A program made the position numbers and the translations under genes. A stretch of DNA of 32,408 nt from an uncultured Pelagibacteraceae bacterium (lineage in GTDB: Bacteria > Pseudomonadota > Alphaproteobacteria > Pelagibacterales > Pelagibacteraceae), in NCBI GenBank assembly GCA_902619835.1, contig CACNFS010000011.1, forward strand, positions 1 to 32,408, in the 5' to 3' direction. Below are positions 1 through 8,297 of this stretch, piece by piece; positions within the stretch are counted from its first letter, which is position 1, and each line of letters starts with the position of its first letter. A model generated the notes under the pieces. The model searched no databases. It was given only the letters and a program-made list of their open reading frames with translations, and was not told the DNA's origin.

Positions 1-525
<525 letters not shown>

Positions 526-529
<4 letters not shown>

Positions 530-1995
530 GCAAAGAAAAATTTGATTATTTTATAAATGGTGAGAAAGGGAAGTATGAAGTAGTTATAGGTTTAGAAGTC
601 CATGCTCAAGTTCTTTCTAATTCTAAACTTTTTTCAGGCTCCTCAACTAAATTCGGAGCTGATCCTAACAAACAAGTAAGTTTAATTGACTCTGCTTTTC
701 CCGGAATGCTACCAGTTATCAATGAGGAGTGTGTGAAACAAGCTGTAAGAACAGGCTTAGGTTTAAATGCAAAAATAAATAATTATTCAGTATTCGATAG
801 AAAAAATTATTTTTATGCAGATCTTCCGCAGGGCTACCAGATTTCCCAATATAAAAATCCTATTGTTGGTGAAGGAAAAGTTTTACTGGATATGCCTTAT
901 GGTTCAAAAGAAATTGGCATTGAAAGGCTTCATTTAGAGCAGGACGCAGGTAAAAGTATCCATGATATGGATCCTTCAAGCACCTATGTTGATTTAAATC
1001 GTTCTGGAATAGCTTTAATGGAAATCGTTAGCAAACCCCATCTTCGTTCGCCCGATGAAGTAAATGCTTACATAAAAAAATTAAGAACCATCATGAGATA
1101 CTTGGGTACATGTGATGGCAATATGCAAGAAGGTTCATTAAGAGCAGATGTAAATGTATCAGTAAGAAAAGTAGGTGATAAAAATTTTGGTACAAGATGT
1201 GAAATCAAAAATGTAAATTCAATTAAATTTATGCAAATGGCGATAGAGTATGAGGCTAATAGACAAGTTAGATTACTAGAGGATGGAAAAGAGATAGATC
1301 AAGAAACAAGATTATTTGATACAAAAAAAAATGAAACAAGATCAATGAGATCAAAAGAAGATGCTCACGACTATAGATACTTTCCTGATCCAGATCTTTT
1401 ACCGTTAAAACTCGAACAAAAATTAGTTGATGATTTAAAAAAATCTTTACCTGAATTACCAGATAGTAAGAAAGAAAGATTTATTCAAGAATATGGGCTT
1501 AACTCGTACGAAGCAAACGTATTGGTTTCTGAAAAAGAAATCTCTGATTATTATGAGGAAGTTGCAAAATTATCTGATAAAAAACTAGCAGCTACATGGA
1601 TGATGGGTGATTTATTTGCAATGCTCAATGACAAAGGACTTAATATTTCTAACTCACCAATTTCTGCTAAAAATTTTGCTGAGTTAGTTCAATCAATTAA
1701 ATCTGGAGAAATTTCAGGTAGAATAGCAAAAGAAGTTTTCGAAATTATGGTTGAAAGTGGAGATAATCCAAAAAAAATCATAGAGTCAAAAGGAATGAAA
1801 CAACAAAGCGATCCTAGGGAGTTAGAGAAAATGATTAACGAAATACTATTAAAAAATAAAGATAAAGTTGATCAATATAAAGCTGGAAAAGAAAAATTAT
1901 TTGGTTTTTTTGTTGGACAGATTATGAAATTATCTGGTGGAAAAGCTAACCCTCAATTGACAAATGAAATTCTAAAAAAACTTTTAAAAGGCTAA
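526..1995 (+). CDS. gatB: Aspartyl/glutamyl-tRNA amidotransferase subunit B
   Basis: A 489-residue protein with the GatB signature near the N terminus ([12 protein letters not shown], then SKLFSGSS) and the YqeY-like helical tail ending near [20 protein letters not shown]. GatB holds the kinase/transamidation site and binds the tRNA in GatCAB. I chose the ATG at 526, which overlaps the gatA stop as ATGA; an in-frame GTG at 517 would add only three residues. Length is normal for the family. gatC is not adjacent on the visible side. Confidence 0.97.
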
Positions 1996-1997
1996 TT

Positions 1998-2651
1998 ATG
2001 CCTAAAAAATTAGATTTAACATCAAATCTTGAAAAATACATTATTGATCATTCAGAATCTTTGACAGATGTTCAGAAAGAGATAATTCAATATAATATAA
2101 GTCTTGGTGATCAGAAAAGATTGCAGATTTCAGTTTCTCAAGCACAATTTCTACAAACATTAATTAAAATATCTAATATTAAAAAGATTTTAGAAATAGG
2201 AAGTTTTACAGGTTTTAGTGCTTTATCTATGGCTTTAGCACTTCCATCTGATGGTCTTCTAATAAGCTTAGATAAAAGTTCTGAATTTAGTATGAAAGCA
2301 CAATCATTTTACAAAAAAGCGAATGAAAATAAAATAAAACAAATTATAAAACCTGCTATTGAAGGCCTCAATGAATTGAAAGATTCAAGTCAAAAATTTG
2401 ATTTAATTTTTATAGATGCTGATAAAGAAAATTACCTTAATTATTATGAAGCATGTTTAGAACTTGTTAATAATAAAGGCCTTATTGTCATAGATAACGT
2501 TTTATGGCACGGAGAAGTAATAGATGAAACCAAAAATGATAAATTTACTAATATTATAAGGGAATTCAATACACACATTAAGAAAGATAGTAGAGTTGTA
2601 AAAAATATTATTCCAATTGGTGATGGACTTACAATTTGTATTAAAAAATAA
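1998..2651 (+). CDS. SAM-dependent O-methyltransferase, caffeoyl-CoA OMT type
   Basis: A 217-residue class I methyltransferase. The SAM-binding motif I reads ILEIGSFTGFSALSMA near residue 62, and the acidic metal/SAM region reads DLIFIDADKENY near 133, both typical of the small cation-dependent O-methyltransferase family. Such bacterial enzymes methylate catechol-type or other hydroxyl groups; the substrate here cannot be read from sequence. It starts 2 nt after gatB and its TAA overlaps the ATG of trhO by one base, so it is probably cotranscribed with both. No secretion signal is visible, so it should be cytoplasmic. Confidence 0.85.
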   Translation: MPKKLDLTSNLEKYIIDHSESLTDVQKEIIQYNISLGDQKRLQISVSQAQFLQTLIKISNIKKILEIGSFTGFSALSMALALPSDGLLISLDKSSEFSMKAQSFYKKANENKIKQIIKPAIEGLNELKDSSQKFDLIFIDADKENYLNYYEACLELVNNKGLIVIDNVLWHGEVIDETKNDKFTNIIREFNTHIKKDSRVVKNIIPIGDGLTICIKK

Positions 2652-3556
2652 TGTATACAATTTTTGGTTTTTATAAGTTTAAAAAAATTAAATTTCTAAA
2701 AAAATTTAAAATTTTATTTCAAAAAGAAATTTTCAAAAATAATGTGAGGGGTACAATAATTTTATCAGCAGAGGGTATAAATGGAACAATTGCAGGTAAA
2801 AAAAATGATATAAGTAAAATTATAAAGATTATAAAAAGACAATTTCGTTTAAAAGATTTTGATAGTAAGAATATTTCTGAGAGTCTTTTTCAACCATTCC
2901 ACAAAGGTAAAATAAAAATCAAAAATGAAGTTGTTCCATTGGGTTTAAAAATTAACCCAAATAATAAAAAACTAAATAGATATGTTTCTGGAAAGTCATG
3001 GAATAAACTTATTTCAAATAAAAAAACTTTAGTTATAGATGTTAGAAAACCATTTGAACATGACGTGGGCACCTTTAAAAATTCTATAAATCCAAATATT
3101 CAAAATTTTAGAGATTTTCCAAAATATCTAAAAAAAATCGATAAAGCTAAACCTGTAGCAATGTTTTGTACTGGAGGAATTAGGTGTGAGAAGGTCTCCA
3201 TATTTTTAAAAAAAAAAGGTTTTAAAAATATTTTTCAATTAAAAGGTGGAATACTTGATTATTTGAAAAAAACTAAGAAGAAAGACAGTCTATGGAATGG
3301 AGAATGTTTTGTTTTTGATAATAGAGTATCTCTTAAACACAAGTTAAAACAGGGAACCCACTCTGTATGCAGTGGATGTCGAATGACTTTTTCAATAAAA
3401 GATAAAAAATCTTACAAATATGAAGAGGGTGTTTCGTGCCCAAGGTGTTATGACACACTATCAAATTCACAAAAAACAAGATTTCGTATGAGGCAAAATC
3501 AAATTAATCTTGCTAAAAAAGCTGGAAGAAAGCATAAATTTCAAAAGGAATTTTAA
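2651..3556 (+). CDS. trhO: tRNA uridine(34) hydroxylase, rhodanese-type (TrhO/YceA)
   Basis: The 301-residue protein matches the TrhO family in order: an N-terminal acylphosphatase-like region (GTIILSAEGINGTIAG), a rhodanese domain with the active-site loop CTGGIRCE (Cys173 and Cys179), and a C-terminal cysteine cluster (CSGC and CPRC, near 240-266) likely to bind zinc. TrhO makes 5-hydroxyuridine at the wobble base of certain tRNAs using O2. It overlaps the methyltransferase stop by one nucleotide. A run of ten A residues near 3210 does not break the frame, because family motifs continue on both sides. Confidence 0.93.
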   Translation: MYTIFGFYKFKKIKFLKKFKILFQKEIFKNNVRGTIILSAEGINGTIAGKKNDISKIIKIIKRQFRLKDFDSKNISESLFQPFHKGKIKIKNEVVPLGLKINPNNKKLNRYVSGKSWNKLISNKKTLVIDVRKPFEHDVGTFKNSINPNIQNFRDFPKYLKKIDKAKPVAMFCTGGIRCEKVSIFLKKKGFKNIFQLKGGILDYLKKTKKKDSLWNGECFVFDNRVSLKHKLKQGTHSVCSGCRMTFSIKDKKSYKYEEGVSCPRCYDTLSNSQKTRFRMRQNQINLAKKAGRKHKFQKEF

Positions 3557-3558
3557 TT

Positions 3559-4920
3559 ATGGATTTGACTAAAGGTTCAATTTGGCAACTCTTAAGAAAA
3601 GTAACTATACCTGCAAGCACAGGATCCCTATTTCAAACTTTTTATAATCTAGTCGATACTTATTTTGCAGGGAGAATTTCACCAGAAGCGTTAGCAGCGA
3701 TTGCAAAATCATGGCCAATATACTTTATAGCAATAGCTGTTGCGGTCGGTATTGGAGCCGGAACTACCGCCCTAATCAGTAATTCAATTGGAGCTAAAGA
3801 GGATAAGAAAGCCTCAATGTACGTTGCTCAGTCAATAGTATTAGCAATTGTAATTTCAATTTTCGTAACTTTATTTGGCTTAAATTTTTCTGATGAACTT
3901 TTAAGAATTATGGGTTCTACTGAAGAAAGTATAATCCTTACACGTGAATATTTAGATATTATTTTTTTTGGATCCATCATTGTATTAGTTCAATTATCTT
4001 TGAACGGAACTTTAAATGCCCAAGGTGATACAAAAAGTTATAGAAATGTTTTAATTTTTACCTTTTTCTTAAATATTTTTTTAAATCCATTATTTATTTT
4101 TGGTTATGGATTTATACCAGCATATGGAATTTCTGGTTTAGCTATCGCTACGATAGTTTCTCAGTGTATTGGTTTAATATATTTGGCTAATAAAGTTTAT
4201 TGCTGTAAATTAAAAAAATTCCTTTATCTAGAATGCTTCAAACCAAAAATTGAGTACTTAAGCTCACTTTTTAAACAATCAGTGCCAATTATGTTTACTA
4301 TGTTGATGATAATGTTTGGAGTATTCAATATTTTCTATTTTGTTGGCCAGTTTGGAGAATTAGCTACAGCGGGTTATGGTACTGCTGTAAGAATAGAACA
4401 AGTTTTATTGTTACCAGTCATTGGTTTAAATACTGCAGTTTTGTCAATTGCAGGCCAAAATTTTGGAGCAAAAATGTATTTAAGAGTAAAAGAAGTATAT
4501 GGAAAAGCTCTAATGTTTGGTTCAGGATTTATGGTATTAGCAGGTATATTTGTTTATTTAACTTCAGAAATTATAATCTCTTTTTTTACTAATGATTTAG
4601 AAGTAATCCGAAGAGGAGCGCTTTACTTACAGGTAGCAGCTTTAATTGGGCCCGTGTATCCAGTTTTCTTTATTACCTCTGCTTTATTTCAAGCACTCAA
4701 AAGACCAATTTACAGTTTATACATGACAATTCTAAGACTAACGTTAATACCATTTATGTCATTATGGTATGTCATAAATATTAGAAATGGTGAATATCAG
4801 GATATTTTTTACACAATTTTAGTAACAAATTGGATGATGGGTTTAGTTGTATTAACTTTTGTACCATTCTTTTTAAAGAAAGTATTTAGAATTTCTTTGA
4901 GAAAATTATTTGTATTCTAG
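3559..4920 (+). CDS. MATE family multidrug/toxin efflux transporter
   Basis: A 453-residue hydrophobic protein with about twelve membrane segments and MATE-type features: an early SLFQTFYNLVDTYFAGR segment (position 20-40) and, in the second half, a related pattern around the GYGTAVRIEQ and NTAVLSIAGQNFGA stretches, consistent with the twofold repeat of MATE proteins. These inner-membrane exporters use a Na+ or H+ gradient to expel cationic drugs or metabolites; the substrate is unknown. It begins 2 nt after trhO and is the last gene of that group. Its 3' end overlaps the convergent ABC permease by 15 nt. Confidence 0.92.
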   Translation: MDLTKGSIWQLLRKVTIPASTGSLFQTFYNLVDTYFAGRISPEALAAIAKSWPIYFIAIAVAVGIGAGTTALISNSIGAKEDKKASMYVAQSIVLAIVISIFVTLFGLNFSDELLRIMGSTEESIILTREYLDIIFFGSIIVLVQLSLNGTLNAQGDTKSYRNVLIFTFFLNIFLNPLFIFGYGFIPAYGISGLAIATIVSQCIGLIYLANKVYCCKLKKFLYLECFKPKIEYLSSLFKQSVPIMFTMLMIMFGVFNIFYFVGQFGELATAGYGTAVRIEQVLLLPVIGLNTAVLSIAGQNFGAKMYLRVKEVYGKALMFGSGFMVLAGIFVYLTSEIIISFFTNDLEVIRRGALYLQVAALIGPVYPVFFITSALFQALKRPIYSLYMTILRLTLIPFMSLWYVINIRNGEYQDIFYTILVTNWMMGLVVLTFVPFFLKKVFRISLRKLFVF

Positions 4921-5640
4921 CTTACTCTCTAATTTTCTTACAAAATAGGATACTACTAGGATTAAGACCAGGTATTCTAGAATTAAAAATGTATAAATTT
5001 CTAAGGGTCTATAAGTGGTCGTTACTAGCTCATTAGCTTTTCTTGTTAAATCTCCTATACCTATAATTGAAACTAGAGAGGACATTTTTAAAACATAAAC
5101 AAATTGATTTCCCATGGCTGGTAATACTACTTTAATGGCTTGCGGAAGAACTACTAATCTCATCTTCCTCCAGAAGTCCATTCCTAAAGACTCAGATACT
5201 TCATGTTGACCTTTTGATATTGAATTAATTCCAGCTCTAAAAATTTCTGCTTGAAACGCACTCTCACTAATAGTCAAAGCTATTATTCCAGAGACGAATG
5301 GTGAGAAACTTACTCCCATCATGATTGGAAGGCCATAATAAATCCAAAGAATTAAAACTAATAAAGGGATGGCTCTAACAATTTCTACGTATGTTATATT
5401 AAAATAAGTCAAAAATTTATTATTTGACAATGAAGGTAGAGCAACTATCAAACCAATAATCATTGCTAGAATTATTGAAACTACTGAAATATAAATCGTA
5501 GTTGTAATTCCGCTAATTAAAAATTTTAAATTTGTTAAACCATCTATATTGTCTGGACTTAGAATATACCAACCCCATTCATAGTTAGAACTACATCCTT
5601 GAAGTAAAAATAGGATAGAAATTATTTTTAAAAATTTCAC
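4906..5640 (-). CDS. Amino-acid-type ABC transporter permease with lipobox-like N terminus
   Basis: A 244-residue membrane protein of the HisM/GlnP (polar amino acid) permease family, shown by the TIYISVVSIILAMIIG first segment, the EIVRAIPLLVLILWIYYGLP block and the EAA loop ESLGMDFWRKMRLVVLPQA. It would form the channel of an uptake system with the binding protein just upstream (41 nt gap). The start is GTG; an in-frame ATG does not occur until about residue 60, after the first membrane helix. Oddly, the first 16 residues form a short hydrophobic stretch ending in LLQGC, followed by SSNYEWGWY, which looks like a lipoprotein signal. No ATP-binding subunit lies nearby. Confidence 0.93.
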   Translation of the reverse strand: MKFLKIISILFLLQGCSSNYEWGWYILSPDNIDGLTNLKFLISGITTTIYISVVSIILAMIIGLIVALPSLSNNKFLTYFNITYVEIVRAIPLLVLILWIYYGLPIMMGVSFSPFVSGIIALTISESAFQAEIFRAGINSISKGQHEVSESLGMDFWRKMRLVVLPQAIKVVLPAMGNQFVYVLKMSSLVSIIGIGDLTRKANELVTTTYRPLEIYTFLILEYLVLILVVSYFVRKLESKLEYK

Positions 5641-5681
5641 TAATTGACTATATTTGTAAATGGAAGGTATTGAAACTTAAA

Positions 5682-6452
5682 TTATAAGCTTTTTAGATCG
5701 TACTTTGCCAGTAAAGTTTTAAAAAATCCAGATGATTGTTTTTTCTTAATCCAATTGCTGACATAATCGTTCCATACCTTATCACCCTTTGGAACCATCA
5801 TGGCTAAAAATGCTGGATTTTTTCCTCCATCAGGAACTATAGCTAATTGGGGATATTTAATAACTAGTTTGTTTGCTTCTGTTGAACTTGTAATATTTCC
5901 ATCAGCTCTTCCTGCTAAAACTTCTTGGAAATCTCTCGCTGGAGCTTCAACTGATTGAAGTTTTGATTTTGGAAAAAATTCTTTTGCTTTTTCCTCTTGA
6001 GATGTACCTAACGTTGTAGCTATTGTAACACTACTATTGTTAAGTGATTCCCAAGTTGAAAACTTTTTTAAATTCTTTTTTAAAACAAGCGGGACAGTTG
6101 CATACTTGTAATACGTAGCGGTAAACCCAGCTACTTCTGCTCTTTTTGGTGTTTTAGTTACACTTGTCGATATATCGTATCTATCAGCTGTTATTCCAGC
6201 AACAATAGTTTTCCATTCTGCAGGGACAAATTTCACTTTTACGCCTAAATCTTTAGCCAATTCTTTCATCACATCAATATCAAATCCTTTATACTTGTTT
6301 GTTTTTGGATCTTTCATTGACATTGGATCCCAATCCCCTGTTGTACCAACTCTTAACTCACCACTTTTTTTGATTAAGTCCAATTTAGATGCTGCTTGAG
6401 CACTTGTTGTTATAAGTAATACTAATAATACTGAAAAAATTTTTTTAATCAC
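5682..6452 (-). CDS. Periplasmic amino-acid-type ABC transporter substrate-binding protein
   Basis: A 256-residue family 3 solute-binding protein. It starts at a GTG (an in-frame TAA precedes it closely) and has a clear Sec signal peptide, with a hydrophobic core LLVLLITT and cleavage probably after AQA near residue 20. The mature part begins with the typical [15 protein letters not shown] strand and contains [13 protein letters not shown], whose Arg normally binds the ligand carboxylate. It delivers a small substrate, probably an amino or organic acid, to the permease encoded downstream on the same strand. Cyclohexadienyl dehydratase (PheC) shares this fold and the VGTTGD motif, so an enzymatic role is a minor alternative; pairing with a permease favours transport. 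Confidence 0.9.
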   Translation of the reverse strand: MIKKIFSVLLVLLITTSAQAASKLDLIKKSGELRVGTTGDWDPMSMKDPKTNKYKGFDIDVMKELAKDLGVKVKFVPAEWKTIVAGITADRYDISTSVTKTPKRAEVAGFTATYYKYATVPLVLKKNLKKFSTWESLNNSSVTIATTLGTSQEEKAKEFFPKSKLQSVEAPARDFQEVLAGRADGNITSSTEANKLVIKYPQLAIVPDGGKNPAFLAMMVPKGDKVWNDYVSNWIKKKQSSGFFKTLLAKYDLKSL

Positions 6453-6526
6453 TTGATGTTAATAACTAATCTCTCTCTTTTTTTCGATTTGCAATTTGAC
6501 CCACTTAAACAATCTCTGAAAAAGGG

Positions 6527-6556
6527 TTGACTAAAAGGTAGTTTATCAGCTATAAA
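6527..6556 (+). promoter_or_regulatory. Sigma70-type promoter of umuDC
   Basis: TTGACT at 6527-6532 and TATAAA at 6551-6556 are separated by 18 nt, each one mismatch from the consensus. The predicted transcription start is near 6563, giving a leader of only about 13 nt before the umuD ATG at 6576. The predicted start lies inside the SOS-type repeat that follows. Read by eye; no mapping data. Confidence 0.75.
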
Positions 6557-6571
6557 GAACAAAACAAGAAC
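6557..6571 (+). promoter_or_regulatory. SOS box (LexA operator) of alphaproteobacterial type upstream of umuD
   Basis: GAAC at 6557-6560 and GAAC at 6568-6571 form a direct repeat with exactly seven bases between them. This is the reverse complement of GTTC-N7-GTTC, the known LexA-binding site of alphaproteobacteria. It begins immediately after the -10 box and ends 4 nt before the umuD start codon, so bound repressor would cover the transcription start. Its position in front of an SOS-regulated gene pair strongly supports the call. Confidence 0.85.
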
Positions 6572-6575
6572 ATTT

Positions 6576-6971
6576 ATGAAGTTAACAATACCTTATTATC
6601 TACATAAAGTGGGAGCCGGTTTTCCTTCTCCGGCAACAGATTATATTGAGGACGATATAGATTTAAATTCCCATCTCATAACAAATGCACCAGCCACTTT
6701 CATCATTAGAGTACAGGGAAAATCTATGACTAATGTGGGTATATATGATGGGGATCTATTAATAGTAGATAAAAGTTTAAACCCAAAAAATTTTTCCACT
6801 GTTATAGCAAATATCAATGAAGAACTTGTAGTTAAAACTCTGGTTAAAAGTAAGGGTAACAACTACTTAACATCAGGCTCAAAAAATGCATCAGATCGAA
6901 TTAATTTAACAGAGAATCCAGAAATAATAATTTGGGGAGTAGTAACATATGTCATACACAAACAGCAGTAG
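6576..6971 (+). CDS. umuD: UmuD-like S24 peptidase subunit of DNA polymerase V
   Basis: A 131-residue LexA/UmuD-family protein. [10 protein letters not shown] holds the predicted self-cleavage site (Ala14-Gly15), GKSM holds the nucleophile Ser50, and ELVVKTLV holds the general base Lys87. After RecA-stimulated self-cleavage UmuD' joins UmuC to form the translesion polymerase. E. coli UmuD is 139 residues with a Cys-Gly site; here the N-terminal arm is about ten residues shorter and the site is Ala-Gly as in LexA. LexA itself is unlikely because there is no helix-turn-helix domain. The gene overlaps umuC by 23 nt and sits under an SOS box. Confidence 0.93.
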   Translation: MKLTIPYYLHKVGAGFPSPATDYIEDDIDLNSHLITNAPATFIIRVQGKSMTNVGIYDGDLLIVDKSLNPKNFSTVIANINEELVVKTLVKSKGNNYLTSGSKNASDRINLTENPEIIIWGVVTYVIHKQQ

Positions 6972-8226
6972 AAAAAAAGTTGCATTAATTGACTGTAATT
7001 CATTTTATGTTTCTTGTGAAAGATTATTTAATCCTAAAATACAAAATGTACCAGTCGTAGTGCTATCTAATAATGATGGATGTGTAATATCAAGATCTAC
7101 TGAAGCAAAAAAACTTGGAATAAGAATGGGAGAACCATATTTTAAAGTTAAAGATTTGGTTAAAAAAAACAACGTTCAGATATTTTCTTCAAACTATGCA
7201 TTATACGGAGACCTTTCTAGACGAGTGATGAAAGTTTTAAAAGGCTTCACTGATAAAATTGAAATCTATTCTATAGACGAAGCATTTTTAGATTTATCAC
7301 ATATAAAAGATGAACAAGTCGAAGAATACGGAAAACAAATAAGAGAAAGAGTTTTAAAATGGACAGGAATACCAACGAGTGTAGGAATTTCAAATACAAA
7401 AACTTTAAGTAAAGTTGCCAATCATATAGCTAAAAAAAATAAAGCAGGAGTAATATTTTTAAAAGAAAATATTGATAATATACTAAAAGATTTTGATATT
7501 GCAGATGTATGGGGAGTAGGAAAACAGTTATCAAAGCTATATATTAAAAATGGAATAGACAACGCTTATAAACTAAAAAATATTTCAAATACATGGGTTA
7601 AGAAAAGCACAAATGTTTTAGGGGCGAAAACAGTAATGGAGTTAAGAGGAATTTTTTGTATAGATTTAGAAACCGAGGAAACAAGAAGAAAAAGCTGTTG
7701 TGTATCAAGATCGTTTGGAAAAAAAGTTGAGAGTTTAGATAAATTAAAAGAGTCTATAACCACTCATTGCTTAAATGCGTCAGAAAAAATAAGAACAGAT
7801 AAACAAACTACGAGAGCTGTTACTATATTCATCAGAACCAGCCCATTTGATAAAAATAGAAAATACTATTCAAATTCTATTACTATTGAATTGCCGGTGG
7901 CAACTAATAACAGCATCGAACTTGTAAAAACTGCGATTAACGGACTGGGAAAGATTTATAAATATGGTTATTTTTACCAAAAAGCTGGAGTCATTTTATC
8001 GAAGCTTAGAGACGCTTCTGAAAAAGAGCTAAATTTATTAGCACCAATTTTAGAGAATAAATCTCAACCATTAATGAGAGCAATCGATTTTACCAATGCA
8101 AAATATGGACGAAATGCAATCAGTATAGCTCAAGCTGGTACAAGTAATGATTGGAAAATGAGAAGAGAACATTCATCTAGAATAGATACAGCTTCATTTG
8201 ACTTCTTACCTAAAATAAATATATAA
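6949..8226 (+). CDS. umuC: Y-family DNA polymerase, polymerase V catalytic subunit
   Basis: The 425-residue length matches E. coli UmuC (422). The first catalytic aspartate is in [16 protein letters not shown] (Asp15) and the second acidic pair in [12 protein letters not shown] (Asp110, Glu111). The family finger motif [18 protein letters not shown] is present, and helix-hairpin-helix and little-finger regions follow. ELNLLAP near residue 365 could be a weak beta-clamp contact. It performs error-prone bypass of DNA lesions with UmuD'. The start overlaps the umuD end, implying translational coupling. The stop codon lies inside the -10 box of the thiV promoter. Confidence 0.96.
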   Translation: MSYTNSSRKKVALIDCNSFYVSCERLFNPKIQNVPVVVLSNNDGCVISRSTEAKKLGIRMGEPYFKVKDLVKKNNVQIFSSNYALYGDLSRRVMKVLKGFTDKIEIYSIDEAFLDLSHIKDEQVEEYGKQIRERVLKWTGIPTSVGISNTKTLSKVANHIAKKNKAGVIFLKENIDNILKDFDIADVWGVGKQLSKLYIKNGIDNAYKLKNISNTWVKKSTNVLGAKTVMELRGIFCIDLETEETRRKSCCVSRSFGKKVESLDKLKESITTHCLNASEKIRTDKQTTRAVTIFIRTSPFDKNRKYYSNSITIELPVATNNSIELVKTAINGLGKIYKYGYFYQKAGVILSKLRDASEKELNLLAPILENKSQPLMRAIDFTNAKYGRNAISIAQAGTSNDWKMRREHSSRIDTASFDFLPKINI

Positions 8227-8227
8227 T
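8198..8227 (+). promoter_or_regulatory. Sigma70-type promoter of thiV inside the end of umuC
   Basis: TTGACT at 8198-8203 and a perfect TATAAT at 8222-8227 are spaced by 18 nt, the same geometry as the umuD promoter. The -35 lies within the last umuC codons and the -10 overlaps the umuC stop. Transcription should begin around 8233-8235, right at the first bases of the TPP aptamer. No SOS-type repeat follows, so thiV can be expressed independently of DNA damage. Confidence 0.7.
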
Positions 8228-8233
8228 TTGAAT

Positions 8234-8297
8234 AAGGGGTGTCATAAAGACTGAGATCATACCCAAAGAACCTGACCGGTAATTCAGTGAGGGATAA
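8234..8297 (+). promoter_or_regulatory. TPP (THI-element) riboswitch controlling thiV
   Basis: The conserved TPP aptamer blocks occur in order: GGGGTGTC (8236-8243), ACTGAGAT (8250-8257), ATACCC (8259-8264), GAACCTGA (8268-8275), the TAAT bulge (8280-8283) and GAGGGA (8289-8294). GGGT pairs with ACCC (P2), GTC/GAC closes a tiny five-base P3 loop, and CTGA/TCAG can form the P5 side. The whole element is about 64 nt, much shorter than the roughly 95 nt typical in enterobacteria. The Shine-Dalgarno GAGG (8289-8292) is part of the aptamer and lies 5 nt before the ATG, so TPP binding should block translation directly. No separate expression platform fits. Confidence 0.9.

Noticed and set aside
3205-3220. 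Run of ten A residues in trhO as a programmed or accidental frameshift
   Set aside because: Family motifs continue in the same frame on both sides, so there is no need for a shift.
5682-6452. Cyclohexadienyl dehydratase (PheC) instead of a binding protein
   Set aside because: The fold and VGTTGD motif are shared, but the signal peptide together with a permease gene directly downstream fits transport better.
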